From Lucinisca nassula (Eukaryota; Mollusca; Bivalvia; Lucinida; Lucinidae): 64,000 bases of DNA. The position numbers and the translations under genes were made by a program. The stretch is from contig OY757011.1 in the NCBI GenBank assembly GCA_963580285.1, positions 155,795,245-155,859,244 of the forward strand, read 5' to 3'. This document shows, piece after piece, positions 46,923 through 58,145 of the stretch; the first letter of the stretch is position 1, and each line of letters starts with the position of its first letter. The notes beneath the pieces are model-generated. The model made no database searches and was not told the DNA's origin. It saw only the letters and a program-made list of their open reading frames with translations.

Positions 46923-47400
46923 TTAACCTGTGGTGACAGCTATGAAACTGTGCTGAAATCGGAATAACCTATGGTGATACCTGCGAAAGTTTGGTGATAA
47001 CCAAATGTCTGTGTGACAGCTGTGGAAATGTACTGAAATCTGTATAATTTGTGGTGACAGCTATGAAACAGTGGTGGAAGCTATGTTATCTGATGTGAAT
47101 TTGTAAAACTGTGTTGAAATCAAAATAACATATTGAGAAAGCTGCGAAACTGTGGTGATGCCGATTTACCTGTTGTGATGCCGAGTTGTCTGTTGTGACA
47201 GCTATAAAACTATACTGAAAACTAAATTACCTGGGGTGATATCTGTGAAACAGCGATGATGGCCATTTAAACTATGGTGACAGCTATGAATTGATGCTGA
47301 ATTATAAATAACCTGTGATGATAGCTTTGAAACAGTGGTGCTAGTCACGTAGCCTGTGGTGACAGCAGTGAAACTGCTGGATTCAAAATAACTTACTTTG

Positions 47401-47651
47401 AAATATGTTCCATGAAAGAGTTATCGTTTGGAAGCAAGGAATAAAGAACAGATCCGTAAAACATGGAGTGCACAAGTTTTCTGAGCCAGAGCAGCTAGTT
47501 TCGGCCAAATAGGTCTCATCAGTGGCCCTGCAATATTTTCAAAATTCCAGTTATGATCCCGAAGGACAAGAAAATTTAAACTACATTGAGACGAAAGGCG
47601 GGGAGACAGTTTACGGCCGCCACACACTCCATTAACGCCAGCTATAGTCAC
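47401..47651 (+). repeat. E module 9, subtype beta
   Basis: CAGCTAGTTTCGGCCAAATA and ACGGCCGCCACACACTCC. The spacing to module 8 (712) is shorter than the usual alpha-beta distance. Confidence 0.8.
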
Positions 47652-47884
47652 AGCAAATACGTTCTATGAAAGGCTTATCATTTGGAAGCAGGGAATATTC
47701 AGCAGAGCCTAAAAGCATGGAATGTACAAGTCCGTGGTGATCGATGGCAAACTTTGGGGATAGCCACTTAACCTGTGGTGACAGCTGTGAAACTGTGCTG
47801 AAATCTGAATAACCTGTGGTGATACCTGCCAAAGTTTGGTGATGGCCAAGTATCTGTGTGACAGCTGTGAAAATGTACTGAATA

Positions 47885-48335
47885 AAAATAATAAATGAGT
47901 TCCTTTAAGAGCAATGAAAACATTCATAAGAAAGAAGATGGGTCATGCTACGTAGTTTCAGCTAATAAAGCCTCATCCGTGACCCTATAAAGATCCGGCA
48001 AAGAAAGCCAGAGGAAACATACTGCAATTTTGCAGATTTCGAATAGGCAGTCGATACAAAGACTGATATAAATCAAAATGGGGTCCAAATAATTAAAAAC
48101 CTGTCTAGAATATGAGTCTAAACCAATAATTTATTTCTGATTTCCCAGAATATTCACGCTGATCTCAAAGGACCAAAAGTAAAATATAAACTGCACTATG
48201 GTTGATGTACGGGGAGACGTTTTACGGCCGCCACACGGCACAACACCAGCTGCAGTGAAGGCAAATCAAAAATGAGTTCCTTTAAGAGCAATGAAAACAT
48301 TCATAAGAAAGAAGATGGGTCATACTACGTATGAA
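47885..48335 (+). repeat. E-like module with its own direct repeats
   Basis: GAGTTCCTTTAAGAGCAATG...AAGAAAGAAGATGGGTCAT occurs at both edges (from 47,899 and from 48,273). Between them are AGCCTCATCCGTGACCC and GACGTTTTACGGCCGCCACA. It interrupts the satellite phrase TACTGAAATCTG. Diverged from the other modules, but with the same plan. Confidence 0.7.
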
Positions 48336-48806
48336 ATCTGCATAAAATTGTGGTGACAGCTGTGAAACTGTGGTGACAGCTATGTTATCTGATGTGAAGC
48401 TGTAAAACTGTGTTGACAGCTATGTTATCTGTTGTGAAGCTGTAAAACTGTGCTGAAATCTGTATAATTTGTGGTGATAGCTGTGAAACTATGTTGACAG
48501 CTATGTTATCTGTTGTGAAGCTGTAAAACTGTGCTGAAATCAAAATAACACATTGAGAAAGCTCTGATGCCGAGTTTCCTGTTGTGATGCTGAGTTGTCT
48601 GATGTGACAGCTATAAAACTATACTCAAAACTAAATAACCTGTGGTGATATCTTTGAATAAGCGGTGATGGCCATTTAACCTATGGTGGCAGCTGTGAAA
48701 TGAGGCAGAATTATGAATATCTGTGGTGATAGCTATGATAGTGGGTGTTAGTTACGTAGCTTGTGGTGACAGCTGTGAAACTGCTGAATTCAAATAGCCT
48801 ACTGTG

Positions 48807-49065
48807 AAATATGTTCTATAAAGGAGTTATCCTTTGGAAGCAAGGCATAAACAACAGATCAGAAAAGCATGGAGTGCACAAGTTTTATGGACCAGAGCAG
48901 CTGGTTTTGGCCAATTCAGCCTCATCATTGACCCTGAAATATTTTGAAAACTCCAAAATAAACCAATGATCGCGAAGGACAAGAAATTATTGACAACATA
49001 ATGACGAAAGGCGAAGAGACATTTTACGGCAGCCAAAGACTCCCTTAACGCCAGCTATATTCACA
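48807..49065 (+). repeat. E module 10, subtype alpha
   Basis: CAGCTGGTTTTGGCCAATTC, then ACGGCAGCCAAAGACTCCC. Confidence 0.8.
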
Positions 49066-49659
49066 TCAGATATGTTCTATGAAAGGTTTATCGTTTGTAA
49101 GCAAGGAATATACAGCAGAGCCTTAAAGCATGGCATGTACAAGTCCGTGGTGATTGATGGCAAACTGTGGTGATAGCCACTTAACCTGTGGTGACAGCTG
49201 TGAAACTGTGCCGAAATCGGAATAACCTGTGGTGATACCTGCGAAAGTTTGGTGATAGCCAAGTATCTGTGTGACAGCTGTGGAAATGTACTGAAATCTG
49301 TATAATTTTGTGGTGACAGCTATAAACATGTGGTGGAAGCTATGTTATCTGATGTGAATTTGTAAAACTGTGTTGAAATCAAAATAACATATTGAGAAAG
49401 CTGTGAAACCGTGGTGATGCCGATTTACCTATTGTGATGCCAAGTTGTCTGTTGTGACAGCTATAAAAATATACTGAAAACTAAATGACCTGCGGTGATA
49501 TCTGTGAAACAGCGATGATGGCCATTTAACCTATGGTGACAGCTATGAAGCGATGCTGAATTATAAATAACCTGTGATGATAGCTGTGAAACAGTGGTGC
49601 TAGTCACGTAGCTTGTGGTGACAGCAGTGAAACTGCTGAATTCAAAATAAGTTACTGTG

Positions 49660-49909
49660 AAATATGTTCCATAAAAGAGTTATCCTTTGGAAGCAAGGAA
49701 TAAACACTAATCCGTAAAGCATGGAATGCACAAGTTTTCTAGGCTAGAACAGCTAGTTTCGGGCAAATAGGTCTCATCAGTGGCACTGAAATATTTTAAA
49801 AATTCCACCAATGATCCCGAAGGACATGAAAATAGAAACTACATTTTGACGAAAGGCGGGGAGAAAGTGTACGGCCGCCACACACTCCATTAACGCCAGC
49901 TATAGTCAC
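49660..49909 (+). repeat. E module 11, subtype beta
   Basis: CAGCTAGTTTCGGGCAAATA, then ACGGCCGCCACACACTCC. Confidence 0.8.
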
Positions 49910-50502
49910 AGCACAAATGCGCTATGAAAGGCTTATCATTTGGAAGCAAGGAATATACAACAGAGCCTAAAAGCATGGAATGTACAGGTCCGTGGTGATT
50001 GATGGCACACTGTGGGGATAGCCACTTAACCTGTGGTGACAGCTGTTAAACTGTGCTGAAATCTGAATAACCTGTGGTGATACCTGCCAAAGTTTGGTGA
50101 TAGCCAAGTAACTGTGTGACAGCTGTGAAAATGTACTGAAAGCTGTATACTTTGTGGAGACAGCTGTGAAACTGTGGTGACAGCTATGTTATCTGATGTG
50201 AAGCTGTAAAACTGTGTTGAAATCAAAATAACATATTGAGAAAGCTGTGAAACTGTGGTGATGCCGATTTACCTGTTGTGATGCCGAGTTGTCTGCTGTG
50301 ACAGCTATAAAACTATACTGAAAACTAAATGACCTGGGGTGATATATGTGAAACAGCGATGATGGCCATTTAACCTATGGTGACAGCTATGAAGCGATGC
50401 TGAATTATAAATAACCTGTGATGATAGCTGTGAAAAAGTGGTGCTAGTTACATAGCCTGTGGTGACAGCAGTGAAACTGCTGAATTTAAAATAACTTACT
50501 GT

Positions 50503-50750
50503 GATATATGTTCCATAAAAGAGTTATCCTTTGGAAGCAAGGAATAAACAACAGATCCGTTAAGCTTGGAGTGCACAAGTTTTCTGGGCCAGAGCAGCTA
50601 GTTTCGGCCAAATAGGTCTCATCAGTGGCCCTGAAATATTTTCAAAATTCCATCAATGATCCCGAAGGACAAGAAAATATAAACTACATTGTGACGAAAG
50701 GCGGGGAGACAGTTTACGGCCGCCACACACTCCATTAACGCCAGCTATAG
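50503..50750 (+). repeat. E module 12, subtype beta
   Basis: Beta markers. A partial second copy with CTAGTTTCGTCCAATGAGCC runs on to about 50,890 and then TTGCGATGGCCAGGC, the same join as after module 1. Confidence 0.8.
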
Positions 50751-51726
50751 CAAATATGTTCTGTGAAAGGCTTATCATTTGGAAGCAAGGAATATACAAC
50801 AGAGCTGAAAGCATGGAGTGTACAAGTTTTCTTGGGCAAAACTAACTAGTTTCGTCCAATGAGCCTCATCATGATCCTTATATAGTAAAACAAACAGTGA
50901 AACTGTTGCGATGGCCAGGCAACCAGTGGTGACAGCTGTGACCTGTGCTAAAATCTAAATAACCTTGGCGACAGCTGTGAAACTGCACTGAAATCTAAAA
51001 GCCTGTAGTAATTGATGGCAAACTGTGGTGATAACCACATAACCTGTGGTGACAGATCAAACTGTGATGAAATCGGAATAACCTTTGGCGATACCTGCGA
51101 AAGTTTGGTGATAGCCAAGTATCTGTGTGACAGCTGTGAAAATCTACTGAAATCTGTATAATATATGGTGACAGCTGTGAAACTGTGATGACAACTATGT
51201 TATTTATTGTGAAACTGTGCTGAAATTAAAATAACTTATTGTGAAAGCTGTGAAACTCTTGTGATGCCGAGTTGCCTGTTGTGACTGCGAGTTTACTGTT
51301 GTGACAGCTATAAAACTATACTGAAGACTAAATATCCTGTGGTGATATCTGTGAAACATCGGTGATGGCAATTTGACCTATGGTGGCAGCTATGAAACGA
51401 TGCTGTGAAACTGTGGTGACAGCTATGTTATTTGTTGTGAAGCTGTGAAACTGTGCTGAAATCAAAATAACATATTGAGAAAGCTGTGAAACTGTGGTGA
51501 TGCCGAGTTACCTGTTGTGATGCCGAGTTGTCTTTCGTGACAGCTATAAAACTATACTGAAAACTAAATGACCTGTGGTGATATCTATGAAACAGCGATG
51601 ATGGCTATTTACTCTATGGTGACAGCTGTGAAACAGCGCTAAACTTTAAATTACCAGTGGTGATAACTGTGAAACTGTGGTGATAGTCACGTACCCTGAC
51701 AGCTGTGAAACTGCTGAATTCAAAAT

Positions 51727-51969
51727 AGTATGTTCTATAAGAGTTATCCTTTGGTAGCAAGGAATTAATAATAGATCCGAAAAGCTTTGAGTACAAACGT
51801 TTACTGTGCCAGAGCAGCTAGTTTTTGTCAATAAGGCCTGAATTTATTTTCAAAATTCCACAAGAAACCAATGATCCCGAAGGACAAGAAAATATAAACT
51901 ACATTATGACGAAAGGCGGGGAGACAATTTAAGGCCGCCACACATTCCCTTAACGCCAGCTATAGTCAC
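51727..51969 (+). repeat. E module 13, diverged
   Basis: TATGTTCTATAAGAGTTATC, CAGCTAGTTTTTGTCAATAA and AAGGCCGCCACACATTCCC. Part of the GGCCTCATCAGTGG segment is deleted. Confidence 0.7.
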
Positions 51970-52798
51970 ATTAGAACTGAAAAGCATGGAGTGTACACGT
52001 GTTGGCTAAACTTTCTAGTTTCGACCAATTATCATATCAGGACTCAGAAATATTATATAACAACTGTGATACTGGCGATGGTCACGTAACCCCTGGTGAC
52101 AGCTGTGATCTGTGCTAAATAACCTGGCGCAAGGGTTGTGAAACTCTACAGAAATTTAAATAACCTGTGGTGATAGATGGGTAATTGTGGTTATAGCTCT
52201 ACAGCTGGTGCGATAGCCACGTAATATGTGGTGACAGCTGGACCACATAACCTGTGGTAACAGATGTGAAATTCTGCTGAATTCTGAATAACCTGGGGTT
52301 ATACCTGCGAAACTGTGGTGATAACCACATAACCTGTCGTGACAGATGTGAAACTGTGATGAAATCGGAATAACCTGTGGTGATACCTGCGAAAGTTTGG
52401 TGAGAGCCAAGTATCTGTGTGACAGCTGTGAAAATCTACTGAAATCTGTATAATTTATGGTGACAGCTGTGAAACTGTGATGACAACTTTGTTATTTATT
52501 GTGAAACTGTGCTGAAATTAAAATAACTTATTGTGAAAGCTGTGAAACTCTTGTGATGCCGCGTTGCCTGTTGTGACTGCGAGTTTTCTGTTGTGACAGC
52601 TATAAAACTATACTGAAGACTAAATAACCTGTGGTGATATCTGTGAAACATCGGTGATGGCAATTTGACCTATGGTGGCAGCTATGAAACGATGCTGAAT
52701 TATAAATAACCTGTGGTGATAGCTGTGAAACTGTGGTGCTAGTCACGTAGCCTATGGTGACGGCTGTGGAACTGTTGAATTCAAAATAACCTACTGTG

Positions 52799-53056
52799 AA
52801 ATATGTTCAATAAAAGAGTTATCCTTTGAAAGCAAGGAATAAACAACAAATCCGAAAAGCATGAAGCGCAAAAGGTTACTTGGCCAGAGCAGCTAGTTTC
52901 GGCCAATAAGGCCTCATCAGTGGCCCTGAAATATTTTCAAAATTCCACTATAAACGAATGATCCCGAAGGACAAGAAAATATAAACTACATTATGACGAA
53001 AGGCGGGGGGACATTTTACGACCGCCACACACTCCATTAACGCCTGCTATAGCCAC
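52799..53056 (+). repeat. E module 14
   Basis: CAGCTAGTTTCGGCCAATAA with GGCCTCATCAGTGG and ACGACCGCCACACACTCC. Closer to module 1 than to the alpha or beta types. Confidence 0.8.
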
Positions 53057-53564
53057 ATCAAATATGTTCTATGAAAGGTTTATCATTTGGAAGAGCAAAA
53101 CAGCAGAACTGAAAAGCATGGAAAGTACATGTTTTGGCCAAACTTTCTAGTTTCGACCAATTATCGCATCAGGATTCTGAAATATTGTAATAAAAACTGT
53201 GGAACTGGCGATGGTCACGTAATCAGTGGTGACAGCTGTGATCTGTGCTAAATAACCTGGCGTTAGAGCTGTGAAACTGTACTGAAATCTGGATAACCTG
53301 TGGTGATAAATGGGAAACTGTGGTTATAGCTCTGCAGCTGGTGTGATAGCCACGTAATCTGCGATGACAGTTGTGAAACAGTTGTCCAAAATATGTGGTG
53401 ATAGCTGTGAAAATGTGGTGATTACCACGTACCCTGTGATGACAGCTATGGAACTATGCTTGAAACTAAACCTGTGGTGACAGCTGTGAAACTGCAGTGA
53501 TTATTATGTTGCCTGTGGTGACAGCTGTGAAACTATGCAGAAATCTAAATAGCATGTGGCAAGT

Positions 53565-54485
53565 GGTACATAATACTAGAGCTGTTAACTCTTCAGCCTG
53601 CCATTTCCGGAAAACTGATCTGATTGGTTAGGTTCAAACAGAAAAGTTCAAATATGATCTTTAGTTATCATTACAGTGTGGTGAGACTTTAATGTCAGAA
53701 GTCATATTTCTGTTAACGAGCTTTATCATTTGAAACCGAGATGCAGATGGGCTATGCTTTCTTGAATTTACACAGTCTTTATTCTTGTTGATAGCTAAGG
53801 ATGTCGTCAAAATTAAAGGAAAAGCTGAAATGTCTTGGCCCAAAAAATACAGAAAAAAAAAAAAAAAACTTAAGGAGTAAAAACACTTTGAAAATTAACT
53901 AAAGCAACCGGCCTTATCTGGAACATTGTCCCTACAAGGGACATTTTCCTTTTTCCATTGAGTATTTGTTGAAAGGGATAACTGTCCTTGTTTCCCCTGC
54001 ACTCTTTAGAATCGCCTTCGCGATTATAATGAATATCCAAGTATGGAGAAAAGTATCCTTTAATTAATTATCCTTTAATCGTATAATCAAATACCCTCTT
54101 ATCTATATCAATGTTTACTTCAAACTGAAGTCGCATCAGGTAAAACTTACCGCCAGTCCATTTAATAAAATACGATTCATTCCTTGAAAAACAGAACAAA
54201 ACACATATATATAAATGAAGAACTGACCATTAATTGCATAACACTAAAGCACTTTTATATAAACTGATCATCAATACATTTCAAATACATTGTCTGATTC
54301 ACTGGCTGTGATATAAACTCCAGATTACTGGGTAATAAAACACTTTGTGGTTTCAGCATCTGACACTTATGGCCCTTGGCAGAAACTGTTAACTGGCTGC
54401 CTTTTAAACAAGCAGATACAAATCCACGGAAACAACTGTCCGTATGTATTTAATAGAGGGGTTTGGTGCTCTCCTCTAATAAGCT
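53565..54485. other. Non-satellite island
   Basis: About 0.9 kb with an A run at 53,852-53,868 and no open frame above 60 codons. No gene or family recognised. Confidence 0.5.
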
Positions 54486-54489
54486 CTTC

Positions 54490-56985
54490 ACTTAGGTGAT
54501 AGCTGTGACACTGTCGCAAAAAAACATATAATATGTGGCGACAACAGTTGTGAAACTATAGTTATAGCCAAATAAACTTTGAGAGTTGTGAAAGCTGTGA
54601 AAGTGTACTGAAATCTATATTATCTATGATGGGAGCTGTGAAACTGTGAGGTGATTACATCTGTGAATCTGTGCTGAAATATAATTTACCTGTGGTGATA
54701 GCTGTGACCCTGTCGTAAAAGTCATGTAATCTATGGCGACAACAGCTGTGAAACTATTGTTATAGACAAATAACCTTTGCGAGTGGTGACAGCTGTGAAA
54801 GTGTGCTGAAATCAATATTATTTGTGGTGGGAGCTGTGAACTGTGCTGAAATATAAATTACATGTGGTGAAAGCTGTAAAACTGCCGCGATAGCCACGTA
54901 ACTGTGGTGACTACCGTGAAGCTGTTCTGAAATCCAAATAACCTGTGATGATGAGGTTAAACTGTGCTGAAATCGAGATAACCTATGGTGATAGCTGTTA
55001 AACTGTGGTGATAGCCACGTAACGTGCAGTGACAGCTATGAACTGCGCTGAAATTTATAAATAACCCGTGGTAATAGCTGTGAAGCTTTGGCGATATACA
55101 CATTACCTGTGCACACGTGACAGCTATGAAACTGCTGAAATCTATATAATCTGTGGGGAAAGCTGTGGAATTGGTGTGACCGGTGGTGACAGCTGTGAAA
55201 TTGTGCTGCTAAAACCTATATAATCTGTGCTGCTAAAACCTATATAATCTGTAGTCATAGCTGTTAAACGGTGATGACACCCACGTAACGTGTGATGACA
55301 GCTATGAATCTGAGCTAAAAACTCAACAACGTGTGAGGAAAGCTTTGCTCTGTGCTGATTATTGCGTTACCTTTGGTAACAGCTCTGAAATTGTGCTGAA
55401 ATCTATAAAAGCATTTGGTGTCAGCTGTGAAACTGTGCTGAAATCTTTAAATTCTGTGGTGATATCTGTGAAACTGTGATGATGGCCATGTAACCTGTGA
55501 TGTCAGCTTTGGAACTGTGCTAAAACCTTAATGAACCGTGGAACTGCAGGGATTATCACATAACCAATGGTGACAGCTGTCAAACTATGATGAAATCTAA
55601 ATAATATGTATTGATAGATGTAACACTGTGGTGATACCAACGTAACCTACGTCGACAGCTATGAAACTGTGGTGATAGTCAAATAAACTTATGGACTGCG
55701 ACATCCATGTAAATGTACTTTATAGAAGTGAAGGCATTGACCAGGAATCGATACAATTAACACACAGCTCCCATTAGAGACACCTAAGGGAAAGAAAAAC
55801 AAACAAATCTATATATTTTGTGGTGATAACTGTGAAACTATGATGATAGCTGTGAAACTGTGCTAAAATCTAAATTACATGTGGTGATAGCTGTAAAACT
55901 GCGCTGATAGCCACATAACCTTTGGTGGCAGCTGTGAAGCTCTGCTGAAATCCATATAACCTGTGGTCATAGCTTCGAATTTGTGGTTATAGCGACGCAA
56001 CCTATGGTAAAGGTGCAAGTGTAATGAAATTTAAATAACCCCATGGTGACAGCTGCTGTAAAAAGGTGCTGAAATCTAATAAACATGTGGTGATAGTTGT
56101 TATACTGTGGCGAAAGCCACGTATGAGACTGTGTTTAAATCTAAATAACCGTGTGATTTTAGGTGTGATATTGGCTTGATAACCATATAACGGGTGGTGA
56201 AAGAGCAAAACTGTTGTGATAGCAATATAGCTTCGGGGATAACTGTGAGCTGCTATAATAGCCATGTAATCTGTCGTGAGCGCTGTGATAGTGTCGTTAT
56301 TTATTACCTATGGTTATAGCCGTGAAACTGTTGTGAAAGTAATATTACACATGTGACCTGTGGTGATAGTCATGGAAACTGTGCTGATTATCAAAATAAC
56401 CAGCGGCGACAGCGCTGAAACTGTGTAAATAGCTATATAGCCTATGTTGATATTTCGATGACAGAAACGGTGGCGACACGTTTATAAGCTGCGATCCCTG
56501 GTTTATGAGACGAGTAGCAAAACCACTACACTATGTGGAGACACTTATGAAGCTGTGGTAATAGATATTTAGTGTATGGTGATAGCAGTGAATATGTTGC
56601 GAAAGTCATATAAAATGTGGTTGCATATGAGAAACTGCAGTGATAGTAATATAACATGTAGTGACAGATTAGAAATTATAGTATTTTGAACCTGAGATTG
56701 TGCTGTAAAGCTGTAATGATAACCTTAAACTATGTGGTAACAGTTTTGTAATCGAGTTAATTTCATATTCCCGATAGACTGCCTTGAAACTGTTATAATA
56801 GCCATATCTCTTAAGGTGACCGCTGGACATAGTAGTGATAGTAAAGTAAACATGTCGTGTTATAGCCAAATATCTTGTGGTGGCAGCTGTGAAGTAAGTG
56901 TTAGTCACATAACCTGTTGTAATAGTTATGTTTCAGTAGTAGTGGCCACATAACTTGTCGTGACAGATTACATATAGCTGCAAAA
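54490..56985. repeat. 41-bp minisatellite, degenerate block S6
   Basis: Units such as GTGGTGATAGCTGTGAAACT and GTGCTGAAATCTATATAATC become less regular towards 56,900. A duplicated phrase CTGCTAAAACCTATATAATC lies near 55,206-55,248. Confidence 0.85.
55731..55805 (-). repeat. Family C fragment
   Basis: AGAAGTGAAGGCATTGACC, AATCGATACAATTAACACAC and CTCCCATTAGAGACACC, then an abrupt return to satellite. Confidence 0.7.
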
Positions 56986-56987
56986 TA

Positions 56988-57285
56988 GGGGGGGGGGGGG
57001 GGGGGGTTGGTTGAGGCGAAGGTGTTGCATCAACCGGGCGCCAAGTGATATTGGCTTACAGTTAGGCAAGGATTGCTGGCCTAGCAGCAGTTAAGGATAG
57101 AAGGTAATGCTGGTATTTCTTCTATTTCTTCACTTTCATTTATTTAGCGCTGTCTCTGCACACTCTCATTCATCTCCTCTACTTCTTCTTTCTCTTTTCT
57201 CCTTTTTTCTGGGAGACGACACAAAGTGACCCACAAGGGTTGACATGTCGTTAAACCCCAACACAATCAATCAATAGCAGCGAAA
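56988..57285 (+). mobile_element. SINE-like element J with AATC tail
   Basis: A G run at about 56,990-57,006 is followed by GGTTGAGGCGAAGGTGTTGC and, at the end, GACATGTCGTTAAACCCCAA with CACAATCAATCAATAG. A GTTAAACCCCAA block plus AATC tail is a common 3' end of molluscan and other invertebrate SINEs. The head is not clearly tRNA-like. Confidence 0.55.
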
Positions 57286-57425
57286 TTGTAGTGGCATCCA
57301 CATAGTATGTGGTTATAGCTGTTAAACTGTACATAGGCATATAACCTGTGGTGATAATTGGTAAACTGTGTTAATAACCATAATTCATGAAAACAAAACA
57401 GCTGTAAAACATTCGATAGCCATGT
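57286..57425. repeat. Short minus-polarity satellite stretch
   Basis: Degenerate units (ATAACCTGTGGTGATAATTG) between SINE J and a C copy. Confidence 0.65.
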
Positions 57426-57427
57426 AA

Positions 57428-57888
57428 AATAGAAGTGGAGGCAATGATCAGGAATCGACACAATCAACCCACAGCTCCCATCAGAGACACCAAAGGGATG
57501 GATTAACACACATGAAACAACAGACCCTAATGGAAACACCAACAGCGGAAAGCCAAAAGGACAGTTTCCCACAAAATGGCCAATAGGCTATCCAAAATAA
57601 ATAACATAAGCGACACAAACACCCAAAGACAAACCATAGCAAAAATAAACCGCGACAGAAGATCCGCCTTGGAACGGTCAGCGGAAACGAATTCCATTTA
57701 GGGGGCTTAAATCAATTTTACGTGGCTACACTCCTCGCCATTACTTCCGTCGCGATTTAGACAAATAATTTGTTCAGTCCGCATGAAGGCCTCCTAACTC
57801 ATCAGTGCAACATCTCCGTGAACACAAATAATCAAACAAGCACAGAGATGAAACAACTCTGATGACTCGACAGCAAAAAGAAAAGCAA
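57428..57888 (-). repeat. Family C, long copy
   Basis: AGTGGAGGCAATGATCAGGA to GACTCGACAGCAAAAAG, including the full middle part with TTGGAACGGTCAGCGG and TACGTGGC. Confidence 0.75.
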
Positions 57889-57926
57889 CAGTTAGACTCG
57901 ATTTCACCCTCCAGTAAAAATACTGA

Positions 57927-58145
57927 CCGTTCCAAGGCGATTCTTCTGTTGTGGTTTATTATTGTTACAGTATCTTTTTATTTTGGACAGTCATTTTGTT
58001 GGAAAGTAATTGTCCTTTGGTCTTTCCGATTGTGGCGTTTTCATTGTGGTGAATGTTATGATTATGTTTCTTTCTCTTTGGTGTCTTGGCTGGGGGTTGT
58101 GAGATAATTGTATCGATTCCTGGTGATTGCCTTCTCTTCTATTTT
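57927..58145 (+). repeat. Family C, inverted partner of the preceding copy
   Basis: GACCGTTCCAAGGCGATTCT to TTGCCTTCTCTTCTATTTTG. Together with 57,428-57,888 it forms an inverted pair with a spacer of about 40 bp. Confidence 0.7.

Larger units (their letters stand above)
38330..53560. repeat. 41-bp minisatellite, minus polarity, block S5 with E modules
   Basis: Units such as TGTGGTGACAGCTGTGAAAC + TGTGCTGAAATCTGAATAACC (41 bp) and TGTGGTGATAGCCACTTAACC. About 14 modules of ~250 bp (family E) interrupt it. Recurrent 60-66-codon minus-strand frames reflect near-identical higher-order copies, not genes. Confidence 0.9.

Noticed and set aside
38330..53560. CRISPR array suggested by regular short repeats
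   Set aside because: The units abut head to tail without unique spacers, are highly degenerate, and the window is eukaryotic with no cas genes.
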